Of a DNA stretch of 64,000 bases, positions 1 to 10,595 are shown piece after piece (the stretch's first letter is position 1; every line of letters begins with the position of its first letter). Source of the stretch: Gymnothorax reevesii (lineage: Eukaryota > Chordata > Actinopteri > Anguilliformes > Muraenidae); the NCBI GenBank assembly GCA_029721435.1, contig CM056583.1:87931620-87995619 (forward strand). Reading direction: 5' to 3'. The notes beneath the pieces are model-generated. The model had not been told where the DNA came from, ran no database searches, and saw only the letters and a program-made list of their open reading frames with translations. A program made the translations under genes and the position numbers.

Positions 1-1160
1 GATCAAAAATTACATCAAGGTTCCTTGCAAAAGGATGACAGTAAGACTCAAGGATGCCAATGGCACGGTCATAGCCATCTAAAAGGTTATGTTGGCCAGA
101 TAAGATTATCTCTGTTTTATTTTTGTTCATAGAGAGAAAGTTCACTTCCATCCAAGACCGAATATCTGTAAGACAGTCCAGTAAAGCTTGAACTGAGGCT
201 TGGTCATTTGTTCTCATGGGCAAATAAATTTGTACATCATGTGATGTGAATATACGCCACTAGATGGCAGTATTTACCTTTTTTTGTTAAGCCCAGACTG
301 GAGATATGTTTGGACATGTTCTGGGCATGTCTGGGGCAAGTCCTAGAAAATAAAAAAAGAGGTCTAAATGTGGGTAGGGTCTGCAAAAGAGTATATAAGG
401 TGAAGAATTGAGACAGTAAAGTAGTAGGAGAAATTGCAAGGAGAAGGATACATGTGACCAGACCTGTCATTCTGTTTAAGACCTGTGAAGCTTATAGTGG
501 ATTTTTGCCTGCGTTAGAGCATTTTCCTCACCCAGGACATCACCAAGGAACCCAACCAAAAGGGACTGTAAATATTTCTGTTTTTCTTATTAATCAATCT
601 TGGTCATTAGATTAGTCAGTAGATTAGTTAGTTGTTAGTTGTCTTTGTTAATTAAATGTGTTTAAGTTTTAAAATTGTGTCTGTCATCCCTTGCTGTTGT
701 GGATGTTGTAAATATAATCACAAATTGGGGCCATAACAATCATCTGCAAAACAATGAAATGAGACATTGTGCTTTCTAAAAATGGACCCCAGAGGCAACA
801 TATACAGTGAAAAAAGGAGGGGGCCCAAAATGGAACCCTGAGGCACCCCACAGCTCAGGGGGGTTGTGGCTGAGGAATACTGGCCAAGCTGGACAGAGAA
901 GCTCCTGCCTGAGAGGTAAGAATCAAACCACTTGAGGACAGTGCCCCTAATGCCCACGCACTTATTTAAGCGTGACAGGAGAATATTATGATCCATTGTA
1001 TCAAAGGCGGCCGTCAGGTCCAAGAGGACCAGTTACCAGAGTTACCAGAATCAGCAGTTAAAAGTAGGTCGTTTAAAACTCTTAAAAGTGCCGTTTCTGT
1101 ACTATGGCGTGATTTGAAACCAGACTGAAATTTCTCAGAAATGCCTTTTACATCAATATT
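1..1160 (-). mobile_element. L2/CR1-group LINE reverse transcriptase fragment, split by an LTR
   Basis: Minus-strand translation gives a non-LTR reverse transcriptase. The part at 743-1150 holds the QSGF..HSTETALLRVL block, the LDLTAAFD motif A block (seen as DLTAAFDTMDH), the CGVPQGSILGPLLF block and the FADD catalytic box. The part at 1-235 continues after FADD with VQIYLP and then KTEIIL. The two halves are separated by an LTR at 240-738; removing it and one TSD copy restores GAT-GAT-GTA-CAA in frame. A frameshift is present near 1030-1050 and the element runs off the window at position 1. Family assignment (L2-like) rests on remembered fish elements; the reverse transcriptase identity is sure. 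Confidence 0.8.
240..738 (+). mobile_element. Solo LTR inserted in the LINE, 4-bp target duplication
   Basis: A 499-bp segment begins TGTGATG and ends ATAACA, flanked by the 4-bp direct repeat ATCA (236-239 and 739-742). It carries a TATA-like GTATATAAGG at 391-400 and shows no coding sequence, as expected of a solo LTR in plus orientation. A truncated relative lies at 6266-6436 on the other strand. The superfamily cannot be told without an internal region. Confidence 0.7.
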
Positions 1161-2526
1161 AGTATGAGGTATCGTTCAGGAACCACTCGCGAGAGACAGT
1201 AATCCAAAAAACGTATGCCTTTATTTGAGTCTGAGTCAAAGCCAGAAAACACAGGAATTGCCAAGCCACAATACGAAATCCAAAAACAGTATCGACTTGA
1301 CAGGCCTGGGTCCGAACCAGTAAGACAGATGGGCAGAGATACAAAAACGATAGGCAAAAAGTCGTACTCGATGGGCAAAGCCAATGGTCATACACAGGGC
1401 ATCCAAGCACAGAACTCGTGGTCATGTAAAAATAGGTCAAAATCTAGACAGACAAAAACAGTACAAAAAGGGCAATGGCAAGAATCAGGGTCGGACTATC
1501 CAGTAGAAGAGAAACAATAATCAAAGGCGTACAAGGAGCTCGGCACAATGAAGTATTGATCAACATTCTGACAAGAGCTGTGAGTGAAAAGACTCCTAAT
1601 ATACACACGGGAAAGGTCACATGCTATACAGAGATCAGCTGTGGGGAATGAGGCTAATTACATCGGGAGAATCACATGAGGGAGACCCTAACCACGGAAA
1701 TTAGCGAGAGACAAAATATGAACGGGAATCACACAAACCGCCTATGACATTTAAACAGCTCCGGTCCAGGAGTTCTACGTGCACAGATAACAAGAGCAGG
1801 AAGGTAATTAAGCACGTGCAAGAGATTCTCGCTGAGCTTAGGAAGAGGACGGCGGAAAGCAAAGGGCGGAGAATAGTACAGGGCGATTGCGAAGAGGTAA
1901 TTAGTCTATTAGTAGCGTTGCGGTTTTACAACTTAAACTAGAGTGCTCATTAGTAAGAAGGCAATCAGAGATAGCAGACCTGGCCCCAGCCACGGGCTGA
2001 CAGACAGAGTGAGTGACAGACAGACATACACACACAGACACGATCATACATACAGCACAAACGTTCACAGAAATTTTACGTAATGTTCATTTCCCAAAAA
2101 TAATACAAAGACAACCTAAGCAGACATAGAAAACAATATAATACACGACAATCCAGGCTCCTCAAGCATCAAGCAAACAGGTCTACGAGGCGCAGCGGCC
2201 TCCATTTTAATACGAAGAGCTGTGAACTGCGCTGGTCCCCGAGGCATGGCGTAGTTTATCCCGGGCAGCTAGCTAGCTAGCTAACTCTCCTTGTAATATA
2301 AGTCAAATTCATTCATACTGCACAAATGACCAGAAAAATGCTTAGCTGTGTCCAGCTAGGTAAAACAAAATGCTAACTAGACACAGAAGACGATTGAACA
2401 CGTTATACCATCTTTTAAAAAAAAAAAGAAAAATCGGTGATTTCAGCAAGCCCAGCTGGCTGGAAAGCGGACCCCGTGAGGTATGTGCAATTCCAGGTAA
2501 TTAGTAATCGAATATGCAAAACCCAA
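1161..2526. other. Intergenic block of unassigned repeats
   Basis: No gene is seen. The stretch 1165-1750 looks like a purine-rich interspersed fish repeat but I cannot name it; similar style sequence lies at 6930-7560. A short GCTAGCTAGC run is near 2268. The shared repeat at 1958-2050 is listed separately. Confidence 0.4.
1958..2050 (-). repeat. Interspersed repeat end shared with 13568-13680
   Basis: The plus strand reads AAGGCAATCAGAGATAGCAG followed by a GGCCCCAGCCAC block, a CAGACAG tract and CACACA. The same order recurs at 13568-13680, where the copy also keeps a GGCCCCTCCCCTAGGGGGCC-type hairpin beyond the CA tract. It fits the hairpin-headed repeat group described in the findings, in minus orientation. 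Confidence 0.6.
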
Positions 2527-4117
2527 AACCAGTGAAGTTGGCTCGTTGTGTAAATCGTAAATAAAAACAGAATACAATGATTCGGAAATCCTTTTCAACC
2601 TATATCCAATTGGATACACTGCAAAGACAAGTCACTTAATGTTCGAACAGGTAAACTTTGTAATTTTTTGCAAATATTCGCTCATTTGGAATTTGATGCC
2701 TGCAACATGTTTCAAAAAAGCTGGCACAAGAGGCAAAAAAGACTGAGAGAGTTGAGGAATGCCCATCAAACACTTATTTGGAACATCCCACAGGTGAACG
2801 GGCTCATTGGGAACAGGTGGGTGCCATGATTGGGTATTAAAGCAGCTTCCTTGAAATGCTCAGTCATTCACAAACAAGGATGGGGCGAGGGTCACCACTT
2901 AGTGAACAAATGCGTGAGCTGATTGTCAAACAGTGTAAAAATAACATTCCTCAATGAGCTATTGCAAGAAATTTTGGGATTTCATCATCTACGGTCCGTG
3001 ATATCGTCAAAAGGTTCAGAGAACCTGGAGAAATCACTGCACGCAAGCGACAAGGCCGAAAAGCAACATTGAATGCCCATGACCTTCAATCCCTCAGGCG
3101 GTACTGCATCAAAAACCGACATCAGTGTGTAAAGGACATCAGCACATGGGCTCAGAAACACTTCAGAAAACCACTGTCAGTAACTACAGTTTGTCGCTAC
3201 ATCTGCAAGTGCAAGTTAAAACTCTACAATGCAAAGTGAAAGCCATTTATCAACAGCACCCAGAAACGCCGCCAGCTTCGCTGGGGCCAAGCTCATCTAA
3301 GATGGACTGATGCAAAGTGGAAAAGTATTCTGTGGTCTGACGAGTCCACATTTCAATTTGCTTTTGGAAACTGTGGACTTTGTGTCCTCCGGACCAAAGA
3401 GGAAAAGAACCATCCGAACTGTTATAGGCGCAAAGTTCAAAAGCCAGCATCTGTGATGGTATGGGGGTGCATTAGTGCCCAAGGCATGGGCAACTTACAC
3501 ATATGTGAAGGCACCATTAATGCTGAAAGGTACATACAGGTTTTGGAGCAACATATGTTGCCATCCAAGCAACGTCTTTTTCATGGACGCCCCTGCTTAT
3601 TTCAGCTAGACAATGCCAAGCCACATTCTGCACGTGTTACAACAGCATGGCTCCGTAGTAAAAGAGTGCGGGTACTAGACTGGCCTGCCTGTAGTCCAGA
3701 CCTGTCTGCCATTTAAAATGTGTGGCGCATTATGAAGCGTAAAATACGACAACGGAGACCCCGGACTGTTGAACAACTTAAGCTGTGCATCAAGCAAGAA
3801 TGGGAAAGAGTTCCACCTGAAAAGCTTCAAAAATTGGTCTCCTCAGTTCCCCTACGTTTATTGAGTGTCGTTAAAAGGAAAGGCGATGTAATACAGTGGT
3901 AAAAAAGCCCCTGTGCCAACTTTTTTGCAATGTGTTGCTGCCTTTAAATTCTAAGTTAATGATAATTTGCAAAAAAAAAAAATTAAGTTTCTCGGTTTGA
4001 ACATTAAACATCTTGTCTTTGCAGTGAATTCAATTGAATATAAGTTTAAAAGGATTTGCAAATCATTGTATTCTGTTTTTATCTACGATTTACATAACGT
4101 GCCTATTTCACTGGTTT
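2527..4117 (+). mobile_element. Tc1/mariner-type DNA transposon, full length with long TIRs
   Basis: Terminal inverted repeats of about 100 bp match between 2527-2630 and 4013-4117; both carry CAGTGAA near the tip, TAAATCGTA, AAAAACAGAATACAATGAT and ACTGCAAAGACAAG at the inner edge. They bracket one degraded transposase gene. The arrangement and the transposase type match the fish Tc1/mariner group often labelled ISRm11; that label is from memory. Confidence 0.85.
2880..3902 (+). pseudogene. Tc1/mariner transposase, inactivated by three in-frame stops
   Basis: One frame runs from ATG (2880) to TAA (3900-3902) without a frameshift, giving about 340 codons. It starts MGRGSPLSEQM, has an N-terminal helix-turn-helix region (STVRDIVKRFRE), the first catalytic block WSDESTF, then VMVWGCIS, the DNAKPHSA block (second D) and WPACSPDLS near the third acidic position. 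Stops interrupt it at 2955-2957 (TGA), 3237-3239 (TGA) and 3714-3716 (TAA). The protein would cut and paste the element at TA sites; this copy cannot make it. Confidence 0.85.
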
Positions 4118-5212
4118 TTTGGTTTTATACATGTTCTATGGACTCCTGGCTGTTACTACACTCACAGGTCCCATCAACATGTTTCTTTAAAATAAACAGT
4201 GTGTTGTTGAGTGTCGAGTGACCAAAGCGCATTCTTGAAAATACATCCAAATACATCCAAATACTTGACTACGCTTTTGATTTCCGGTTTACTGTTAGCA
4301 ATGTCAATATCTATAGCAGTTTTCTGTGTTGCTTGCTTGGAAAACTTGTCTGCCATTTCATTCCCTCTTACATCTCTGTGAGCTGGTTCCCATATGAAGG
4401 AAATATTGATTCCATACTTGACCAGATTATTTTCTAAATGCATAATTTCAAACACAATGTCTTGCCTTGACTCATTCTTAAGGCTTATTAGTGCTGAGTT
4501 TGAGTCGGATGCAATCACTATCTTGTTTGGTTTATTATCCTCTACCCACTGTAAAGCCAGCCATATTGCTACCAATTCAGCTGTATACACTGCCAGTTTG
4601 TCATTTATTCGTTTTGCCACTGCAACCTCTAGTTTTGGAATGGCATATGCCACTCCTACCCTCTCATCTTTTCTTGATGCATCTGTATATATAATAAGAG
4701 TTTCTCTGTAATTCTCTCCTAAGTATGACATGACTTTGATACTGTCTGTTTCACAATCCTGCTGCTTTTCCTCCAGTAATCCTAAATCAATGTGGAGTTC
4801 TTTAAACAGCCATGGAGGCACTACTGGAAACACAACAGTAGGAGATATCCAGATTGTGTCCAGTCCCATCTCGCTCACTCTGTGGTGTACTGTCCAACCA
4901 AAGCTTCTAACTCCCTCATTCTCTCACTCTTGACACTGCAGCAAAACGTATTGTGTTATGTGCCTATCATTTCGGCCCCTCAGGTTTGCCGAGTACACTA
5001 CTGCAAGCTGCTCTCTCCTAAGGTGGAGAGGCATCTCTCCCATCTTAACTTGCATTGCTGCCACTGGTGTAGTTCTCTTTGCCCCACAGCATAATCTGAG
5101 TGCTTGGTTGTGTATTACATCCAGTTGTTTTAGGGACGTTTTAGCTGCTGAACCATATGCCATGCAACCATAATCAAATACTGATCTGATCAGACCTGTA
5201 TAAATAGTTACC

Positions 5213-5547
5213 TTCGCCAGCGACTTCGCTGACGAAGGTAATGTTTTGATCCCCGTGTATTTATTTGTTTGTGTGTCTGTCTGTGTGTATGTGTATCGAA
5301 TAACTCAAAAAGTACCAAACGGAATTTCATAAAATTTGGTGGGTTGATTTGGCATGACCTGAGGATCGATCGATTAGATTTTGGGAGTGATCGGGTCAAA
5401 GGTCAAGGTCAAGGCCACGAAAAGGTCAAAACCGACTTTCGGCCATATCTCGGTCAATTTTTATCCGATCGGCATGAAACCAACGCCAGTGGCGAGGGAT
5501 TCAGTGGCGTCGGCGAAGGTATGCGCTCTACCGAGTGCCCGTTCTAG
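5213..5547 (+). repeat. Hairpin-headed repeat inserted in the Nimb LINE
   Basis: The element starts with a hairpin (TTACCTTCG ... CGAAGGTAA, 5210-5241), continues with a GTCTGTCTGTG tract, an ATAACTCAAAAAG block and AAGGTCAAGGTCAAGG (5399-5415), and ends ...GTTCTAGTT. The LINE frame is restored (ALK-TIYTGL) if the segment is removed with one copy of the flanking TAGTT, pointing to a 4-5 bp target duplication. No coding capacity. Confidence 0.65.
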
Positions 5548-5853
5548 TTTTAAGTGCTGTTCTGCTTGCTCCCCAATCCACTCCACACAAACACCTCATA
5601 ACATTCAACACCTTTTTGCACTTGTCAATCATTTTTTTAATGTGTATATTCCATGTTAATTTTACATCATACCACAGCCCCAGGTATTTTAAGGATTCAA
5701 CCCTTTCTATTTCTTTGCCCGCTAGTTTCAATCTTAAGTCCATTCTTGTCCTCTTTTTAGTGAACACCAATGATTTTGTTTTATCTTCAGATATTCTAAA
5801 CCCCCACTGGAGGGCCCATTCTTGCACCATATTTAGTGCCTGTTGCACTTTAT

Positions 5854-6147
5854 TAACCTCCGACAGGAGGTAAATGTTTTCGGTGCCGTTTGTTTGTTGG
5901 TTTGTTTGTGTACAACATAACTCAAATACCTATGGCCGGATTTTGACGAAATTTTCGGGGTAGGTGGGTATTAACTCAAGGAAGAGGTGATTAAATTTTG
6001 GCATATCTAGGCCAAAGTACTACTGAGATATACGCCAAAGTTCAAGATTTCAAGTCTTTCCAATGGGCCGGAGTTCCAATCACCGTGCTTTTGGCTTTGC
6101 TGCCCCCTGGCGGAGGTTCTGCGCTCTCTGAGTGCTCTTCTAGTTCT
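5854..6147 (+). repeat. Second hairpin-headed repeat in the Nimb LINE
   Basis: It starts with the hairpin TTAACCTCCGACAGGAGGTAA, has TTTGTTTG tracts and ATAACTCAAATACC, and ends ...GAGTGCTCTTCTAGTT, the same terminal pattern as the copy at 5213-5547. It sits inside the LINE reverse transcriptase just after the FADD box. Confidence 0.6.
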
Positions 6148-6265
6148 TTATGAATTCTGTATTTCTCCCCCTTTTCCATATTGCTCCATCATCTGCAAAT
6201 AATGCTACTCCAGTGTTATTCTGAATATCCTTAAATATTCCATTTATCATGACGGAAAATAGCAT

Positions 6266-6436
6266 ACTACTTTATTCTCTCAATTTTTCTGCTTATATAC
6301 TCTTTTGCAGCCCCCTCCCACCTTCAGACTTTTTTTTCCCTCTGGGACCTTCACGTCTCAGACATGCCCAAACCTAGCTCCAGACTGGGCTTAACAAAAA
6401 AAGGTCAATACTGCCATCTAGTGGCATCTTTTTTCA
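6266..6436 (-). mobile_element. Truncated LTR related to the LTR at 240-738
   Basis: The reverse complement repeats in order the features of the first LTR: CACTAGATGGCAGTATT, TTTTTTGTTAAGCCCAG, a GGCATGTCTG block, CTGCAAAAGAGTATATAAG and AATTGAGA..TAAAGTAGTA. It lacks the 3' part of that LTR. Confidence 0.7.
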
Positions 6437-6449
6437 CATTACACACAGC

Positions 6450-6479
6450 ATCCCAACTTTTTTGTAATTGGGGTTGTAC
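6450..6479. repeat. Terminal fragment of ISRm11-like transposon
   Basis: The string TCCCAACTTTTTTGTAATTGGGGTTGTA matches in kind the outer ends of the transposons at 13755-15429 and 48516-50728. Only the tip is present. Confidence 0.5.
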
Positions 6480-6597
6480 ATCTGATGTAGTCATAATAAA
6501 AAAAGATTTGCTATAATGGATGCAAGGTTTTTTTTTATTTATTTATTTAGAAAGTTATTCCCTTTTGCTCTTTGTTATTTGCAAATTAGAATCTTAC

Positions 6598-6896
6598 CTG
6601 GTTTGAAAATAAGTGGATCATCTTTAAACAAATCCAGGGAATTGATCACACTCTGAAAACTCTCCTTCAGGTAGTATTCCTCATGATCAAACTCTTTTTT
6701 CTTGGCCTTTTTACTCTTGGTGCCACCGTCCTCATTTCTTTCACATTCTTTGTTCTCCTCTTCACCTGTTTGCCGCTCTGGCGGTTTCAGAAGTCTTTTT
6801 GCTTTTTCCCTGTGCTTTTTTAACCTTCTTTGCATCCTTTTCGTAATGACGAATCCCACTCAGATGGGACAATAACATTCGTGGAGTTATTGTGAC
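6598..6896 (-). CDS. lactb: lactb exon 4, with +1 frameshift in A6
   Basis: Acceptor TTTTCAG before 6896, donor GTAAGA after 6598. The start codes VTITPRMLLSHLSGIRHYEK; the frame then changes at a run of six A (about 6827-6832) and resumes as HREKAKRLLKPP, followed by a lysine/glutamate-rich insert and EEYYLKESFQSVINSLDLFK. Taking one A out makes the exon 298 nt with the phase expected at KPG. The fish-specific charged insert matches the low-complexity loop of LACTB. Confidence 0.8.
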
Positions 6897-6929
6897 CTGA
6901 AAATTCACACCGACCAGCTCAAGGAGCAT

Positions 6930-8260
6930 AGATATACAGTGATAGGGAATCAGTTAGACACCAGAAGCGGGGTGAAGGGAAATGAGGATTTATTTAAAAC
7001 AAAAAAAAAAAACAGGCACAAGGGCCAACAAAAAAACTTGGCCCAAAGGGTTGCAAAAAGACAAACTAAGGTAAGCTACACAGAGCTGGGAACTAAGGAT
7101 CAGAAAACGACAGAAAACAAAAGCCACTGGAAACTCCAGGGAGATAAGCAAGAACAGAAATGAATAACAAGGCTGAGGCTATATACAAAATGACTATGAA
7201 AACGAGACTTTGGAACATGAACTAGCAAACAAGAACAAGGACTTGGAAACATGAACATGAGCGAGAACTTGACTTTGAAACAAAACTTGAGACACTGTCT
7301 GCCAGCCAACTTCCACCGCATCCAGATCAAGGCTGAGAAATCAAGGACACATGAGGGGCAACACCTGGAGAAGGAGAACAAGAGGCAGGGCAAGATCATG
7401 ACATGGACAGAGATTGGTTGACAAGACTTGCTCATTAAGAGAATGAGCGGCTCAGCTTAAGTACCAATTATGTATGCAGCTTGGAAGCAAGCATGAATGT
7501 TAAGAACAGAAAAGCACAGCAAGACTTGAAATAGTAAAGCAGGAATCATGACAATAAACTCCCTGTCTAAATTAGTAATATTAGTAATGTGCCTATCTAA
7601 TGAATTACACCGCCCAGTGAGTGTTAGTAAATGTTAATAACTTAAAAACAGTTAATTGTCAATTAAGCTTAGACAGCCCTGAATCCAGCACAGCACAGAA
7701 GGAAGAGGGAAACACCAAAGCCAACCAGAGCTCTGAAATGTGCAACAACGAAGGCACGGGGCGGAACGCAGACAAGCGGTGGAGTGGCTGGGCAGACCTG
7801 GCGAAAACAAAAACAAGGAAAAGTAAAAACATGGACAATAAACATGAATTATGAAATGTAAAATCCTGAAATAAGAAACTGTTAAAAACTGTGACATGAA
7901 CTATGAAACTATGAACTATGAAATCTTGAACATGAAACTGTTAAAACCATAAATGCTGTCCTGGCAAAAGGCCAGGACCCCAGAACACAACATACAGTAC
8001 CAGTCAAATACTTGGACATACTCAACTCATGTAATAGTACTCAGCTTATAAGCAAAATTTAAGTGATATTGCAACTTACCTAAACACACAAAACATTAGA
8101 AATAAATATTCAAAAGAAAACAACAATAATTTAGTCCACAAACAAGCATCTAAAATTTTTGAAGCCAAAGTATTAGAGCATAGCTAAAGCAAGATGTTCC
8201 AGTTTCTCTTGGATACAACTAAATACCACAACTATATGGGATATCTAATGCTGAAAAATG
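6930..8260. other. lactb intron 3 with unassigned repeat
   Basis: Purine-rich repeat with A12 at 7000-7011, many AACTTG/GAACATGA motifs (7190-7300) and near-repeats of ATGAAACTATGAA (7895-7945). No protein similarity was recognised in either strand. Confidence 0.4.
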
Positions 8261-8308
8261 TCATACACAACGATATTCTGCGGAAAAATGTATATTATTA
8301 CGACTTAC

Positions 8309-8500
8309 GACTTCACCCTCAAACTGTTTCTCTGGGAATTCGGGGACATATTTTTGCACAGGGGCATCAAGATCCAGCTTGCCCTCCTCCCAGAGTCGGG
8401 CCACTGCTACAGCTGTGAGGGGCTTGCTAATGCTAGCGATGCGCATGACTGTCTCCGGGCAACAGAGCACACGATTCTCCAGATCAGCATAGCCCAGACC
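8309..8500 (-). CDS. lactb: lactb exon 3, SxxK active-site exon
   Basis: The 192-nt exon is flanked by CAG and GTAAGT. It codes GLGYADLENRVLCCPETVMR then IASISKPLTAVAVARLWEEG and ends FPEKQFEGEV. SISK is the nucleophile motif of the class C beta-lactamase/PBP fold. Confidence 0.9.
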
Positions 8501-8599
8501 CTGAGGCATGAAACATATCACATGAGTATAACACTTCTGAGTTACTGCACCATGAATGCCGAATAGATATTAACATACCAAAGGTTTTACAAAACCAAC

Positions 8600-8666
8600 C
8601 TTCGAGCCAAACTGGAGTCCCATCCACAGACACCCCAACTACAATCCCCGGAGCACCAACTTCATC
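8600..8666 (-). CDS. lactb: lactb exon 2
   Basis: AG acceptor before 8666, donor GT after 8600. It codes DEVGAPGIVVGVSVDGTPVWLE plus one base. The 67-nt length leaves phase 1, whereas exon 3 begins in phase 0, so the canonical junction shifts frame. Confidence 0.8.
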
Positions 8667-9189
8667 CTTTCATGCCAAAACAGAGACAGGACTGTAGAGT
8701 CAAACAAACTTCTGCAAAATATGTACTTCTCTCAGGAAGATACAAAATAACTGGCAGACAAATTACACTTTCAAAATGAGGTTTGTCAGCTCACTAAAAA
8801 AAGCTGAGGACATGCTCCAAGGTTGGAGATAAAACTGTGCAACGAGACAAGACATCTAACCAATGTTATTTATTTATTTTTTATAATAAGAATTTGGGAC
8901 GAGCATTGTGCTGAATTATAACCCAATGAAAGCAGAAATGGAGAAAGGATGCTGACATGACACATTTCGGATTTGGGTCAGCAATTAATTGAAGGCACCA
9001 CTTTTTACTTTTGGGTTCTTCGACATTAAATCACCAAAATTTTCAAAACCTCCCATGGTGTCACCAAGGATCGGCTCCTTAAGAGCATCAGTTTCAGTTC
9101 AATAGCAACAATTTGCTGGGCAAAATGGTTGAGGAAACACCTGAGATTACAGGAAGAATGTGAAGCAAAAGCTTTTTGAATACCTGTAC
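8667..9189. other. lactb intron 1
   Basis: Nothing recognisable apart from an A/T-rich run near 8866-8890. Confidence 0.4.
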
Positions 9190-9690
9190 CTTTATCCTCT
9201 GGAGTAGGTCTCTGCTTATTTCTATTGCACTGCAATACCGCGTTGATGCTGAGAGATTGTTTTCGAGCTCTTCACACTCACAGTGTTCGGTAAGGTACAC
9301 TCGGTCCTTTAGCCCCAATGCCAACGCAAAGCCAGCACCAAGCCCCAAAATCCAAAACTTTGATCGCGTTGAACGAAAGAAGTGATAAATCCGTTGTCTC
9401 TGTGATGATACGGCTCGGTGTTGCTCGTAAACCACTGAATGTTTACGAAGGGTAAAGTAACGCTTGTTCGCCCAGAAGCAAGAGTAGGAAAGCGCTTTCT
9501 GCGGGAAGCTGTTGGGCTTGTCCCAGAGCCATCGGTCTGGCTTGTCCTTTTGACGGGAGGATTTTAAATTTGGAAGAAATGGCAAGATGTTACAATTCCT
9601 GTACAGCAGGTGGCGGTATGCATTTTTAAATATTGAGTCTAAACGGAGAAAAGAAGAAGCCTGGCAACGTGAATGAAGTCTGTTCACCAA
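9190..9690 (-). CDS. lactb: lactb exon 1 (frame without Met)
   Basis: The open frame ends at 9190 with a GTACAG donor and codes for ...AIEISRDLLQRIK, the segment that precedes DEVGAPG in LACTB. A glycine-alanine-leucine hydrophobic stretch (FWILGLGAGFALALGL) fits the N-terminal membrane/mitochondrial targeting part. The frame from 9690 contains no ATG; an ATG at 9623-9621 is followed by CA and then TACCGCCACCTGCTGTAC, which in frame gives YRHLLY, resembling the known MYRLL start, so two bases separate the ATG from its frame. Confidence 0.75.
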
Positions 9691-10595
9691 ACTTAACTAG
9701 CTAGTTACTTTTTCCATCTTTTTTTTTTTTTTTTTTGCTATCTATCGTTGTATGGAGAAGCTCCTTCCTCAGGGTCGTACAGGCTCGCTGATCTAAGAAC
9801 TGCAAACCGCAGTTTTCCCGTCAATCTGTCCACTGGAAACAAGTTGAGAAATGTTGAGCTTATCCCGCTAGCAAGTTAACGTTAGCCGGCAATGTGTTAA
9901 TTCGGCTGTATAATGTAGCATTAGCTTGCTAGCAGCCGGGAGTTACAGCGGTGTCCCGTGTTCTGGCCCGCGTTACCTGCTACAAACGTGACCGTCTGGA
10001 CGATGAGACTCCGCCGTTAGCCGGCGCGCCCGTGGGTCAGTCAGACTCCGCTTGTTTGTTATCTTGCGGAACAGCTGCTGGCTAATACAGATGCAGGCGC
10101 TCGGCTGGCCTGCTAACGACGGGTCATCCAGGTTCAGGCTTCGCCAGGTCTCCTCGGAACAAATCAGTAACTTTTTCGCTCAAGGACCCTTTTCAAATGC
10201 GTTTCCCGGCAGGCCGGACTGAATTTACTGCATTTACCTGCAGTCTTGACAGGCCAGCAGGGTGTTCGTTTACTGTCGTGGATTATTTTGTTAGTCGTAG
10301 GAAGTTTTAGGTAGTTTTAACGAATCTGGGCGGCGACCTTGGGAGTATTTTGGAAACGCGATTACTTGGGAACCATTATGTTGACTCGCCAGCTGAACAG
10401 CCGCTGAGGAGTGGAGTAGCTTCGCTAGTTACTCGTTTCCCCGGGGCTTGAGGGGTTATATACGGTCTCATTTGTTGACGAAGAGAACCGGCAACCGCAT
10501 CCCCTTGTTCCAGTCACTTGACAGTCGTTCATTTTTATATTACAGGTCTACTCGACTTGTAGATAGTTGACTGACTTGTTTGGGAAGTTATTTTT
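9691..10595. promoter_or_regulatory. Shared upstream region of lactb and nadk2, probable bidirectional promoter
   Basis: The two genes are transcribed away from each other from this interval. It is visibly richer in CpG than the flanks (9900-10480), has GC-rich stretches such as GGCGCGCCCGTGGG (10023) and GGCGGCGACC (10330), and no clear TATA box at a sensible distance from the nadk2 ATG, the usual look of a housekeeping CpG promoter. A T15 run lies at 9721-9736. Function is inferred from position and composition only. Confidence 0.45.

Larger units (their letters stand above)
4174..6265 (-). mobile_element. Nimb/I-type LINE, RT plus RNase H, cut by two repeats
   Basis: Reading down the minus strand: the RT catalytic box LFADDGAIW (about 6190-6210), then after a repeat insertion the RT thumb region (QQALNMVQEWALQWGFRISE, 5848-5560), then after a second insertion the TIYTGLIRSVFDYGC block (about 5215-5120), and finally an RNase H domain at 4880-4250. 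The RNase H shows TDAS, AELVAIWLAL, ASDSNSAL and a final AHRDVRGNEMAD block, so its four acidic positions look kept. RT followed by RNase H in a LINE is typical of the I/Nimb group. The 5' half is missing. Confidence 0.75.
6598..9690 (-). pseudogene. lactb: LACTB-like mitochondrial serine beta-lactamase-like gene, exons 1-4, frame broken
   Basis: LACTB is a mitochondrial intermembrane serine protease-like filament protein related to bacterial penicillin-binding proteins. Four exons on the minus strand align in order with the human protein as I remember it: SRDLLQRIK, DEVGAPGIVVGVSVDG, the catalytic SISK box inside ETVMRIASISKPLT, and LLSHLSGIRHYEKD up to FKDDPLIFKPG. Introns have GT/AG ends. 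The remaining exons are not between 1 and 6597 as far as I can see and probably lie beyond the window. Three defects stand out: the expected start ATG (9621-9623) is two bases out of frame; canonical splicing of exon 2 to 3 adds one base; exon 4 has one A too many in an A6 run. Either a decaying paralogue or local sequence error. The gene is head to head with nadk2. Confidence 0.75.
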
